NCBI RefSeq assembly: GCF_003265345.1
Contig: NZ_QFWW01000034.1
Coordinates: 166,760-230,759 of the forward strand
DNA length: 64,000 bases
Direction: 5' to 3'
Source of the DNA: Lentzea terrae
GTDB taxonomy: Bacteria > Actinomycetota > Actinomycetes > Mycobacteriales > Pseudonocardiaceae
The notes beneath the pieces are model-generated. The model did not search any database and was not told the DNA's origin. It saw only the letters and a program-made list of their open reading frames with translations. Position numbers and translations under genes: made by a program. The stretch's first letter is position 1. Each line of letters starts with the position of its first letter. This document shows, one piece after another, positions 1 through 8,154 of the stretch.

Positions 1-1
1 C

Positions 2-316
2 CGCCCGCTGACACACGACCTGCTCAAGGACGTCATCGGAGCGCTGGGCCGCAACCTCGAGCAGGTGCGGATCACCGACCTGCAGGAGGGCACCTTCTTC
101 GCCGAGCTCGTGTTCGACGGCGACGTGCGGGTCTCCGCGCGGCCCTCGGACTCGGTGGCCCTGGCGTTGCGCGTCGGCGTGCCCATCCACGCCGAGGAGT
201 CGGTGCTGGCAGAAGCCGGCCTGATCATCCCCGACGAGCAGGAGGACGAGGTCGAGAAGTTCCGCGAGTTCCTCGACTCGGTCTCGCCGGAGGACTTCCG
301 CGGCGCCGACACCTGA
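2..316 (+). CDS. Bifunctional nuclease (DUF151) family protein, 5' end missing
   Basis: The reading frame is open from the left window edge and stops at 314-316, so about 104 C-terminal residues are visible. The stretch with ARPSDSVALALR and VGVPIHAEESV is the typical DUF151/bifunctional nuclease core, followed by an acidic tail rich in E and D (EQEDEVEKF). Family members are small proteins with reported DNase/RNase activity in plants; the bacterial role is poorly known. In mycobacteria the same family member lies directly before a MerR regulator and gcvB, and that order is repeated here, which supports the call. The gene start lies outside the window, so nothing can be said about its promoter. 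Confidence 0.88.
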   Translation, partial: RPLTHDLLKDVIGALGRNLEQVRITDLQEGTFFAELVFDGDVRVSARPSDSVALALRVGVPIHAEESVLAEAGLIIPDEQEDEVEKFREFLDSVSPEDFRGADT

Positions 317-621
317 GTTTTGCAGTGTGTCGCTGTCTGTCTCGTTTGGAACCGCGGTAACCCACCGGCATGTCGCTCATTCGGGCTACTTTCTGCTCGA
401 TTTGCTCGCTAAACGATCACTAAACGTCACCTGAACGTGTTAGTTCGGGTGACGGTATGACTCTCCACTTGAGGTTGAGGGTCGACACTCCCCGCGCGTC
501 GCGTTGACCTGCCCTCTGACCGGTCTTACCGTCGAACTCGAGTGGACGTCGCTGGTTTGCGTGAGCTGACGTAGCGGCTTGACGGCCATGAGTTTCGTGG
601 CCGTTCCGAGGGGAGGCAGGC
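317..621 (+). promoter_or_regulatory. Intergenic region before the MerR gene
   Basis: About 305 bases without a gene. It holds an imperfect hairpin (426-453), a tandem hexamer TTGAGG-TTGAGG at 469-480, and a Shine-Dalgarno GGAGG at 611-615 before the GTG of the MerR gene. The tandem hexamer lies where a MerR-type autoregulatory site could be, but its function is only a guess. I see no small ORF of convincing composition. Confidence 0.4.
426..453. repeat. Inverted repeat downstream of the DUF151 gene
   Basis: GTCACCTGAAC (426-436) pairs with GTTCGGGTGAC (443-453) across a 6-nt loop, with one G-U pair. There is no U tract. It may be a factor-independent-like terminator of the DUF151 gene or an operator for the MerR gene. 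Confidence 0.4.
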
Positions 622-1188
<567 letters not shown>

Positions 1189-1237
1189 GCGAACGTGGCC
1201 GACTGGCTCTCCCTCGTGGCCGGTCGGCAGCAGCGTT

Positions 1238-2038
1238 GTGATCATGGCGCTCCCTAGCGTTGAGCGCATGAACTGCACACCCTCCGCGCAGGTCGTGAAG
1301 GTGCTCGCGGCCGCGGTGCGGCGAGCGTCCCAGCAGGGGGCCGGCTTCGTCAGCTGGACCGATGACGACAGCGGTGTCCTCGCCGAGCCTGATCCGGACG
1401 TCATGGCGCTGATGCGCACCGCCCACCACCACGCTCGCGTCGATCCGGCGTTGCCGCTGAGCCGCGCGCTGGACGAGCGCTTGCGGGCCGCGATCGCCGA
1501 GGCCGGCGACGGCGTGCTGACCACGGCCCATCTGTCGCCGGGGCTCAAGGGTGCGGAACCGGAGGAAGCTCCGGTCGTGTGGCTGCTGCGCAAGGCAGGG
1601 GCGCTGGAAGGCGACTCCGGTGGCTGGTACGTGCGTTGGCTGACCAAGCTCGCCGCGCGCGGCGGCGGACCGGTGCTGCCGGCCGTGCGCGCCGAGGCCG
1701 AGCGGCTCGCGGTGGCCGCCGGACGCACGGAGGCCACGGCCGCGGACCTGGTGGCGGCGGTGCTGACGATCGACCACCAGCTGACCGTCGCTGGACGACG
1801 CTTGCGCCAAGAGTTCGAGTCCGGCGGCGCGGCGGCGTTGCGTGCGGCTGGCGTGGATCCGGCCACGTTGCCGGCCGCGACCGGGGCCGGGATCGAGCGG
1901 TTCATCGAGGGCGCGAGGCTCGTCGCGGCCCAGCGCGGAGACGACGTCGTGGGCACCGCGCACCTGCTCATGGCGGTGCGCGACGACCTGCTGGACCCGG
2001 TCGGGCGGGTGCTGCGAGGTCTCGCTGTTGAGACGTAG
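1238..2038 (+). CDS. Clp N-terminal-domain-like protein without ATPase
   Basis: The frame encodes up to 266 residues. The C-terminal part (TAHLLMAVRDD, then a region ending VLRGL) matches the Clp-N helix pattern with its HLLxAL core. An earlier stretch (LTTAHLSPGL) looks like a decayed second copy, so a double Clp-N-like helical fold is likely. There are no Walker motifs, so it is not a ClpA/ClpC ATPase. It may be an adaptor or binding protein related to ClpS/ClpN-like proteins, but that is inference. GTG 1238, ATG 1244 and ATG 1268 are all possible starts; none has a strong Shine-Dalgarno. It sits between the MerR gene and the gcvP riboswitch, the position of the unassigned gene in the mycobacterial locus. 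Confidence 0.6.
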   Translation: MIMALPSVERMNCTPSAQVVKVLAAAVRRASQQGAGFVSWTDDDSGVLAEPDPDVMALMRTAHHHARVDPALPLSRALDERLRAAIAEAGDGVLTTAHLSPGLKGAEPEEAPVVWLLRKAGALEGDSGGWYVRWLTKLAARGGGPVLPAVRAEAERLAVAAGRTEATAADLVAAVLTIDHQLTVAGRRLRQEFESGGAAALRAAGVDPATLPAATGAGIERFIEGARLVAAQRGDDVVGTAHLLMAVRDDLLDPVGRVLRGLAVET

Positions 2039-2099
2039 GTCGCGTCCCTAGCGACTAGCCGGGCTGCCTGCGGGTATTCTTCGCGGGTAGTCGCTGAAC

Positions 2100-2315
2100 T
2101 CAGGCGGGAGAGACCGGGTTTCGAGCCCGGCGCCGAAGGAGCAAGTCCCTCCCCGGGAACCTCTCAGGCATCCAGGACCGCCAGAGCGAGACGCCTCTGG
2201 AAAGTGGACCTCTGTGCTTGATCATTTGGGGTCCCGCCGACGGTGAAAGCCCGTGCAGTTGCGGGTGAACCTCTCAGGCGCCCGATGTCGGGTACGGACA
2301 GAGCGGGGAGGGCAC
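2100..2315 (+). ncRNA. Tandem glycine riboswitch controlling gcvP
   Basis: Two glycine aptamers lie head to tail upstream of gcvP. The first (about 2100-2207) has the conserved pieces GCGGGAGAG, GCCGAAGGAGCAA, GGGAACCTCTCAGGCA, GGACCGC and CTCTGGAAAG. The second (about 2222-2315) is shorter and more diverged but keeps GCCGACGG, TGAACCTCTCAGGC and GGACAGAG. The linker between them is about 15 nt. Glycine binding would switch on expression of the glycine cleavage P protein, as known for this RNA class. The expression platform is the stretch 2316-2350 that includes the GGAGG at 2340-2344. Confidence 0.93.
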
Positions 2316-2350
2316 AAGACACGTGTGCCCGCAGCCCCCGGAGGCGTTTG

Positions 2351-5242
2351 ATGACGCAGGACCGCATTCCACTCGCCGCTCTCGAGCACGGCACCCCGTT
2401 CGCCGACCGGCACGTCGGTCCGCGCCCCGCTGAGCTCGCCCGCATCCTCGACGTCATCGGCGTCGGGTCGCTGGAGGAGCTGGCGCAGCACGCGGTGCCG
2501 TCGTCCATTCACGAGCGCGACCTCGTGCTCGACCTGCCGGCGCCGGCCACCGAGACCGAGGCGCTCGCCGAGCTGCGTGCGCTCGCGGCGCAGAACCGGC
2601 CGATGACGCAGATGATCGGCCTCGGCTACTACGACACCGTCACGCCGGGCGTCATCCTGCGCAACGTCCTCGAGTCGCCCGCCTGGTACACGGCCTACAC
2701 GCCGTACCAGCCGGAGATCTCGCAGGGCCGCCTCGAAGCGCTGCTGAACTTCCAGACCATGGTCGGCGACCTGACCGGCCTGCCGGTGGCGAACGCGTCC
2801 ATGCTGGACGAGTCGACCGCCGCCGCCGAGGCGATGACCCTGGTGCGCCGCGCGGGCCGCTCGAAGTCCAACAAGTTCGTCATCGACGCCGACACGCTGC
2901 CGCAGACGCTGGCCGTGATCGAGACACGCGCCGAGCCGCTCGGCATCGAGATCGTCGTCGCCGACCTGTCGCAGGGCATCGAGGGCCTCGGCCTGGGCGG
3001 CGACTTCTTCGGCGTGCTGCTGTCGTACCCCGGCGCGTCCGGTGTGGTGCGCGACCAGGCCGCGCTCATCGAGGAGATCCACGCGGCGGGCGCGCAGGCC
3101 GTCGTGGCTGCCGACCTGCTGGCGTTGACGCTGCTGCGCGCGCCCGGCGAGATCGGCGCGGACGTCGTCATCGGCACCACGCAGCGCTTCGGCGTGCCGA
3201 TCGGGTTCGGTGGCCCGCACGCCGGTTACATGGCCGTGCGGTCCGGCTTGGAGCGTCAGCTGCCCGGCCGTCTCGTGGGTGTCTCGGTCGACGCCGACGG
3301 TTCGTTGGCCTACCGCTTGGCCCTGCAGACGCGCGAGCAGCACATCCGCCGCGAGAAGGCCACGTCGAACATCTGCACCGCGCAGGTGCTCCTGGCCGTG
3401 ATCGCGTCCATGTACGCGGTCTACCACGGTCCCGAGGGCCTGCGGGCGATCGCGACCCGCGTGCACCGCCTGGCGACCGTGCTCGCCACCGGCCTGTGCG
3501 AGGCCGGTCTGGACGTCGTGCACGGCGAGTTCTTCGACACCGTCCAGGTGCGCGTCGAGGGTCGCGCGGCTGAGGTCGTTTCGAAGGCCCGTGAGGCCGG
3601 CATCAACCTGCGTCAGGTCGACGCCGACGTCGTGGCGATCGCTTGCGACGAGAAGACGACGCGGGCGCACCTCGTCGCGGTGTGGGAAGCCTTCGGTGTC
3701 ACGGGGTCCGATGTGGACGCCATCGACGCCGACACCGCGGACGGCATCCCGGCCGACCTGCGCCGCACGTCCGACTACCTGACCCACCCGGTCTTCCACG
3801 CGCACCGCTCCGAGACCGCGCTGCTGCGCTACCTGCGTGCGTTGTCCGACAAGGACGTCGCTCTGGACCGCAGCATGATCCCGCTCGGTTCCTGCACGAT
3901 GAAGCTGAACGCCACCGCGGAGATGGAGTCCATCACGTGGCCGGAGTTCTCGACGCTGCACCCGTTCGCGCCCGTCGAGGACGCGGCCGGTCTGCTTCGC
4001 ATTGTTTCCGATCTTGAAGCTTGGCTCGCCGAGGTCACCGGCTACGACGCGGTTTCCCTGCAGCCCAACGCCGGTTCGCAGGGCGAGTTCGCCGGTTTGC
4101 TGGCGATCCGCGCGTACCACCGCGCGAACGGCAACGCCGACCGCGACGTCTGCCTGATCCCGTCGTCCGCGCACGGCACCAACGCCGCGTCCGCCGTCAT
4201 GGCCGGCATGCGCGTCGTCGTCGTGAAGTGCGACGACAAGGGCAACATCGACATGGGCCACCTGCGCTCCACGGTCGCCGAGCACGCCGACGACCTCGCC
4301 GCGATCATGATCACCTACCCGTCGACCCACGGCGTGTACGAGGACACCGTCCGCGAGGTCTGCGGCCTGGTCCACGACGCGGGCGGCCAGGTGTACGTCG
4401 ACGGCGCGAACCTCAACGCCCTGATCGGCCTGGCGCGCTACGGCAAGTTCGGCTCGGACGTCTCGCACCTGAACCTGCACAAGACGTTCTGCATCCCGCA
4501 CGGCGGCGGTGGCCCCGGCGTCGGCCCGATCGGCGTCCGTTCGCACCTCGCGCCGTTCCTGCCGAACCACCCGCTGCAGCCGACCGCCGGTCCCGCCACG
4601 GGTGTCGGCCCGATTTCCGCGGCCCCGTGGGGTTCCGCGTCGATCCTGCCGATCTCGTGGGCGTACGTGCGCATGATGGGCGGCGACGGCCTGCGTCGCG
4701 CGACCCTGACCGCCGTGGCCGCCGCGAACTACGTGGCGCGTCGCCTCGACGAGCACTACCCGGTCCTCTACACCGGTGAGGGCGGCTTCGTCGCCCACGA
4801 GTGCATCCTCGACCTGCGGCCTTTGACGAAGGCCACCGGCGTGACGGTGGACGACGTGGCGAAGCGTCTCGCCGACTACGGCCTGCACGCCCCGACGATG
4901 TCGTTCCCGGTCGCCGGCACGCTGATGGTCGAGCCCACCGAGTCCGAGGACCTGGCCGAGATCGACCGGTTCATCGACGCCATGATCGCCATCAAGGGCG
5001 AGATCGACCGCGTCGGCGCCGGCGAGTGGCCCGTAGAGGACAACCCGCTGCGCAACGCCCCGCACACCGCGGCCTGCGTGACCGTCGGCGAGTGGAACCA
5101 CCCGTACACCCGCGAGGAGGCCGTCTACCCGGCCGGCACTTCGGCTCCGAAGATCTGGCCGCCGGTCCGCCGCATCGACGGCGCGAAGGGCGACCGCAAC
5201 CTGGTCTGCTCCTGCCCGCCGCTCGACGCGTACAGCAGCTGA
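2351..5242 (+). CDS. gcvP: Glycine dehydrogenase (aminomethyl-transferring), P protein
   Basis: This 963-residue PLP enzyme catalyses glycine decarboxylation in the cleavage system and transfers the aminomethyl group to lipoylated H protein. Length is that of the fused one-chain P protein. The N terminus shows RHVGP; the first half has YTPYQPEISQGRLEAL and the second half has GSCTMKLNA, SAHGTNAASA and the PLP-lysine site HLNLHKTFCIPHGGGGPG (Lys about 711). The C terminus ends with the usual PVRRIDGAKGDRNLVCSCPP. The ATG has GGAGG 6 nt upstream. The frame is also open further upstream, but that would read through the riboswitch. No gcvT or gcvH lies nearby, so the partners are encoded elsewhere. 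Confidence 0.98.
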   Translation: MTQDRIPLAALEHGTPFADRHVGPRPAELARILDVIGVGSLEELAQHAVPSSIHERDLVLDLPAPATETEALAELRALAAQNRPMTQMIGLGYYDTVTPGVILRNVLESPAWYTAYTPYQPEISQGRLEALLNFQTMVGDLTGLPVANASMLDESTAAAEAMTLVRRAGRSKSNKFVIDADTLPQTLAVIETRAEPLGIEIVVADLSQGIEGLGLGGDFFGVLLSYPGASGVVRDQAALIEEIHAAGAQAVVAADLLALTLLRAPGEIGADVVIGTTQRFGVPIGFGGPHAGYMAVRSGLERQLPGRLVGVSVDADGSLAYRLALQTREQHIRREKATSNICTAQVLLAVIASMYAVYHGPEGLRAIATRVHRLATVLATGLCEAGLDVVHGEFFDTVQVRVEGRAAEVVSKAREAGINLRQVDADVVAIACDEKTTRAHLVAVWEAFGVTGSDVDAIDADTADGIPADLRRTSDYLTHPVFHAHRSETALLRYLRALSDKDVALDRSMIPLGSCTMKLNATAEMESITWPEFSTLHPFAPVEDAAGLLRIVSDLEAWLAEVTGYDAVSLQPNAGSQGEFAGLLAIRAYHRANGNADRDVCLIPSSAHGTNAASAVMAGMRVVVVKCDDKGNIDMGHLRSTVAEHADDLAAIMITYPSTHGVYEDTVREVCGLVHDAGGQVYVDGANLNALIGLARYGKFGSDVSHLNLHKTFCIPHGGGGPGVGPIGVRSHLAPFLPNHPLQPTAGPATGVGPISAAPWGSASILPISWAYVRMMGGDGLRRATLTAVAAANYVARRLDEHYPVLYTGEGGFVAHECILDLRPLTKATGVTVDDVAKRLADYGLHAPTMSFPVAGTLMVEPTESEDLAEIDRFIDAMIAIKGEIDRVGAGEWPVEDNPLRNAPHTAACVTVGEWNHPYTREEAVYPAGTSAPKIWPPVRRIDGAKGDRNLVCSCPPLDAYSS

Positions 5243-5254
5243 TCCGTCTGGTGG

Positions 5255-5284
5255 AAAGGGGCGCACTCGGGGGTGCGCCCCTTT
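5255..5284. terminator. Bidirectional terminator between gcvP and the 59-aa gene
   Basis: A perfect 12-bp stem (AAAGGGGCGCAC with GTGCGCCCCTTT) encloses a 6-nt loop. A short T or A run lies at each side, so it can serve both gcvP and the convergent small gene whose stop is at 5286-5288. Confidence 0.85.
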
Positions 5285-5285
5285 C

Positions 5286-5465
5286 TCATGCACCAGAAGG
5301 GCAGACGGGGTCGCCGCAGTCCTCGTCCTCGCTGATGCCGGGCTTGTTCAGGTCGTGCTCGAACGCGTAGTGGAAGCACTCGAAGTGCATGCGTTCGAAG
5401 ATCTCGTAGTCGTCCTGGCTCAGCTCGACGGTCTCACCGCACCGCTGGCAGATCTGGTCGTTCAC
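5286..5465 (-). CDS. Small cysteine-containing protein of unknown function, 59 aa
   Basis: The reverse strand encodes an acidic 59-residue protein starting GTG-AAC (residues VNDQICQRCGETVELSQ). A CxxC pair (Cys6 and Cys9, in ICQRCGE), Cys30 and His32 (FECFHY), and Cys50 and Cys55 near the C terminus (EDCGDPVCPSG) could bind zinc, but the spacing matches no ribbon family I know. It is the last gene of a likely minus-strand run (DUF3224, MDMPI-like, methyltransferase, this gene), 12 nt from the methyltransferase stop. Codon use is normal for the region, and the gene ends directly at a strong terminator. Function is not known. Confidence 0.6.
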   Translation of the reverse strand: MNDQICQRCGETVELSQDDYEIFERMHFECFHYAFEHDLNKPGISEDEDCGDPVCPSGA

Positions 5466-5477
5466 CGGCAGATGGTC

Positions 5478-6083
5478 TCACCCGCGCCGGGCGAAGACGA
5501 CCGCGCCGTCGTCGCCGAGCAGCCACTGCGCCTCGACGTCGAACCCGGCGTCCCGCAACCACCGCGCCACCCGCTCCGGCCGGCGCAGGTGGACGTGCAC
5601 CCGCATCGGATGCCCGCCGTAGCCCTGCGTCTTCAGCCGCGTCTCGTCGCCGACGTGGAAGCCGAGCTGCAGCAACCCGTTGGGCGCCAGCGCTTCCCGG
5701 AAGTGCCCGAACACCACGGGCACCTCCTCGTCCGGCACGTGGATCAACGACCACCAGGCGATGATGCCGCCGAGCGGGCCGGTGAGCGGCTCGGTCATCG
5801 ACCCCACCTCGAACCGCAGCCCGGGGTGGTTGCGGCGGGCCAGCTCGATCATCGCGGGGGAGAGGTCGATCCCGAACGCGTCCACGCCGAGCTCGTGCAG
5901 GCGCGCCGTGATCGTGCCGGGCCCGCACCCGACGTCGGCGACCGGACCGCGCACCTGCTCCGCGAACAACCGCAGCGCCGCCTGCAGATGTGGCAGTCCG
6001 GCCAGCAAATCCCGCGTCTGGTCGGCATAACTGACCGCCACCGTGTCGTACGAGTCCCTCGTGTCGATCATCCAGTCGCTCAC
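5478..6083 (-). CDS. Class I SAM-dependent methyltransferase
   Basis: This 201-residue protein has a standard Rossmann methyltransferase layout: motif I VADVGCGPGTITARL, acidic loop FGIDLSPAMIELA, motif with GGIIAWWSLIHVPDEE, and a late strand LLQLGFHVGD. The N-terminal helix (YDTVAVSYADQTRDLL) is common in small-molecule methyltransferases of this type. The substrate cannot be read from sequence. The GTG start lies 10 nt after the stop of the upstream MDMPI-like gene, so the two are probably co-transcribed. Confidence 0.85.
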   Translation of the reverse strand: MSDWMIDTRDSYDTVAVSYADQTRDLLAGLPHLQAALRLFAEQVRGPVADVGCGPGTITARLHELGVDAFGIDLSPAMIELARRNHPGLRFEVGSMTEPLTGPLGGIIAWWSLIHVPDEEVPVVFGHFREALAPNGLLQLGFHVGDETRLKTQGYGGHPMRVHVHLRRPERVARWLRDAGFDVEAQWLLGDDGAVVFARRG

Positions 6084-6093
6084 GACCGGCAGG

Positions 6094-6753
6094 CTACTCG
6101 TCGAACGGCTCCGGCCGGTGCCGCCCGAACAACGCCAGCGCGGCGATCCACGTGTCCGGGTCGCCGTCCCAGTCCATCGCCTTGATCTGATCGACCGACC
6201 GCCGCCCGCCGATGGCCCGCATCAGCTCGAACGACGTCGTCCGCAACGTCCCCTCGGGCTCACCGTGCCCGAGCACCCGATCCCCGTGCTCCAGCGTGAT
6301 CCGCAACGCCGGCACGTCGTTGTCCCGCATCCGCTGATCCAGCTGCTGCAACGGTTTCGTCAACGCCGCCCGCACCGCCACGCCGTCCCGGTCGCCGGGA
6401 GCCTTCAGCGCCGCACGGAGATCGTGCTCGTGCTGGACGACCTCCGAGATCAGCACGGATCCCATGGGGGAGTCGAACAACGGCTCGGCGAGCTCGCGGT
6501 TCGCGTCCCACTCGGCGAAGGCGTCGTCCAGCGTGTTGGCCCTGCGGTCGCGGACCTGCCGTTCGCCCCACTCGCCGGACTCGACGCCGTCGAACCGGCG
6601 GTCCACGAAGTCACGCAGACCGCCGGCCAGATGCGCCACCACGTCCTTGACGGACCAGCCCGGGGTCGCCGCCACGGGCGTCTGCGGGTCGCTGCCCTGA
6701 ACGAGCTCGGTGATCCGCTGTTTGGTCGCGTCGTAGACGGGGGCGTTGGTCAT
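6094..6753 (-). CDS. Mycothiol-dependent maleylpyruvate isomerase-like (DinB-fold) protein
   Basis: This 219-residue protein belongs to the MDMPI N-terminal/DinB-like four-helix group. The first half carries TPGWSVKDVVAHLAGGL and then VVQHEHDLRAAL, whose histidines are the expected metal ligands. The second half is the family's C-terminal domain (LRTTSFELMRAIGGRRS with WDGDPD). True family members isomerise maleylpyruvate with mycothiol, but most paralogues in actinomycetes have unassigned thiol or metal roles. The ATG at 6751-6753 lies 2 nt after the stop of the DUF3224 gene, so translation is likely coupled. Confidence 0.85.
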   Translation of the reverse strand: MTNAPVYDATKQRITELVQGSDPQTPVAATPGWSVKDVVAHLAGGLRDFVDRRFDGVESGEWGERQVRDRRANTLDDAFAEWDANRELAEPLFDSPMGSVLISEVVQHEHDLRAALKAPGDRDGVAVRAALTKPLQQLDQRMRDNDVPALRITLEHGDRVLGHGEPEGTLRTTSFELMRAIGGRRSVDQIKAMDWDGDPDTWIAALALFGRHRPEPFDE

Positions 6754-6755
6754 CG

Positions 6756-7133
6756 TCAGACCTCGTACTCCAGGGTGTAGGTGCCGCTGCCATCCTCCGC
6801 CCAGTCGACCGTCGCCGCACCTCGCGCGCCCGCGTAGGCGCCGGTGCCGTCCAGGATCTCGATCACGGCCTCGACGCCGGTCCGGTACGCGCCGACGTGC
6901 CGCAGCACCAGCGTGCCCCCGTCGGCCGTGATCTCCTCGAGCGCCGTCGTCCAGGCCACGTCGTCGCCGTAGGACATGAGGTACCGGCAGCTGCCCGTAC
7001 CGGTGACGTCGCCCGTGTAGGTGAACTCGACGTGCGCCTCGGTGAGCTTGCGGCCCTCGACCTCTTTGTAGTCGCGGCCGTCCCAGGTCTGCTCGTCCCA
7101 GCTCTTCACCGCGATGGTTCCAGTTGCCTTCAT
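6756..7133 (-). CDS. DUF3224 family protein
   Basis: This 125-residue beta-rich protein matches DUF3224, a small barrel family related in shape to allene oxide cyclase-like barrels. Recognisable parts are TGTIAVKSWDEQTWDG, AHVEFTYTGDVTGTG, YVxSYGDD-like RYLMSYGDD and GTGAYAGARGAATVDW. The start at ATG 7131-7133 (MKATGTI) fits the family better than a GTG three codons upstream. It is the first gene of the minus-strand group and is divergent from the WYL regulator at 7183, with one palindrome between them. In other actinomycetes such regulators often control the adjacent DUF3224 gene, so it is the likely regulatory target. Confidence 0.85.
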   Translation of the reverse strand: MKATGTIAVKSWDEQTWDGRDYKEVEGRKLTEAHVEFTYTGDVTGTGSCRYLMSYGDDVAWTTALEEITADGGTLVLRHVGAYRTGVEAVIEILDGTGAYAGARGAATVDWAEDGSGTYTLEYEV

Positions 7134-7155
7134 GTGGACCACTCTGCTGGCAGAT

Positions 7156-7174
7156 CCTGACAGTTCGTGTCAGG
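7156..7174. promoter_or_regulatory. Candidate operator of the WYL regulator
   Basis: A perfect inverted repeat, CCTGACA-gttcg-TGTCAGG, lies in the 49-bp gap between the divergent DUF3224 and WYL regulator genes. Position and symmetry suggest autoregulation and control of the 7133-5286 gene run. Confidence 0.65.
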
Positions 7175-7182
7175 TTTAACGC

Positions 7183-8154
7183 GTGAAGTCCAGCCGCCTC
7201 ATCCAAGTTCTCCTGCTCCTCCAGTCGAGGGGCCGGATGACGGCGGACGAGCTGGCTGCAGAACTCGAGGTCTCGCCGCGCACGATCTACCGCGACATCG
7301 AGGCGTTGAGCGGTGCCGGCATCCCGATCTACGCCGACCGCGGCCCCACCGGCGGCTACCAGCTGATCGACGGCTACCGCACCCGCCTGACCGGCCTGAC
7401 CAGCGCCGAGGCCCAGTCGCTGTTCCTGGCCGGCCTGCCGGGTCCCGCCGAAGAGCTGGGCCTGAAGGAGTTCGCCGCGGCCGCCCAGCTCAAGCTGCTG
7501 GCCGCGCTCCCGACCGAGCTGAGGTCCCGCGCCGAGCAGATCCGCCAGCGCTTCCACCTGGACACCCCGACGTGGTTTCGCGGCGACGAGCCCACCGAAC
7601 ACCTCGCCACGATCGCCGACGCCGTCTGGGAGCAGCGGCGCGTGCGCATGACCTACCAGCGCTGGGGCAACCAGACGGTCGAGCGCGAGGTCGACCCGTA
7701 CGGCCTGGTCCTGAAGGCGGGCACCTGGTACTTCGTCGGCAGCGGTCGCACCTACCGGGTGTCGCGCGTGCTGGCCCTGGAGGCCACTGCGGAGGGCTTC
7801 GAACGACCGGCGGACTTCGATCTCGCCGCGTTCTGGGCCGAGTGGTCGGAGCAGTTCGAGGCACGCATGTACGGCGAGCGCATCACGGTCCGGATGACGC
7901 GAGCCGGCCTCGACAAGACCCAGTACCTGCTCAGCGGCTATCAGGCCCGCGTGATCCGGCAGCTCGCGCCGGAGCCGGGGGAGGAGTTCGGTTTCCCGAC
8001 CGAGTCGACCAGGCACGCCCTCGCTGACCTGCTCAAATTCGGCGCCGATGTGGAAGTGATCGCCCCAAACGAGCTGAGACACGAAATCTTCGAGGTCATC
8101 AAGGCGATGCACGACGTCTACAACGATGCCAAGCTACGCGCATGGTTCCGCTGA
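7183..8154 (+). CDS. HTH/WYL-domain transcriptional regulator (YafY/DeoR-like)
   Basis: This 323-residue regulator has an N-terminal HTH_11-type domain (residues 1-60: RLIQVLLLLQSRGRMTADEL, then VSPRTIYRDIEALSGAGIPI). A central WYL domain follows at about 140-210 (YGLVLKAGTWYFVG, SRVLALEAT), then a C-terminal WCX-like extension with VYNDAKLRAWFR. WYL domains sense small ligands or nucleic acid ends. The start is GTG; the palindrome 7156-7174 ends 9 nt upstream, so it would block its own promoter. Its stop lies inside the following aldo/keto reductase frame (13-nt overlap), so the two are co-transcribed. Confidence 0.9.
   Translation: MKSSRLIQVLLLLQSRGRMTADELAAELEVSPRTIYRDIEALSGAGIPIYADRGPTGGYQLIDGYRTRLTGLTSAEAQSLFLAGLPGPAEELGLKEFAAAAQLKLLAALPTELRSRAEQIRQRFHLDTPTWFRGDEPTEHLATIADAVWEQRRVRMTYQRWGNQTVEREVDPYGLVLKAGTWYFVGSGRTYRVSRVLALEATAEGFERPADFDLAAFWAEWSEQFEARMYGERITVRMTRAGLDKTQYLLSGYQARVIRQLAPEPGEEFGFPTESTRHALADLLKFGADVEVIAPNELRHEIFEVIKAMHDVYNDAKLRAWFR

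Noticed and set aside
2222..5293. A 1023-codon open frame antisense to gcvP, and similar long antisense frames at 17462-19666 and 19839-22694
   Set aside because: They mirror real genes (gcvP, RND permeases), have His/Arg/Asp-rich composition typical of GC-rich antisense frames, and show no domain.
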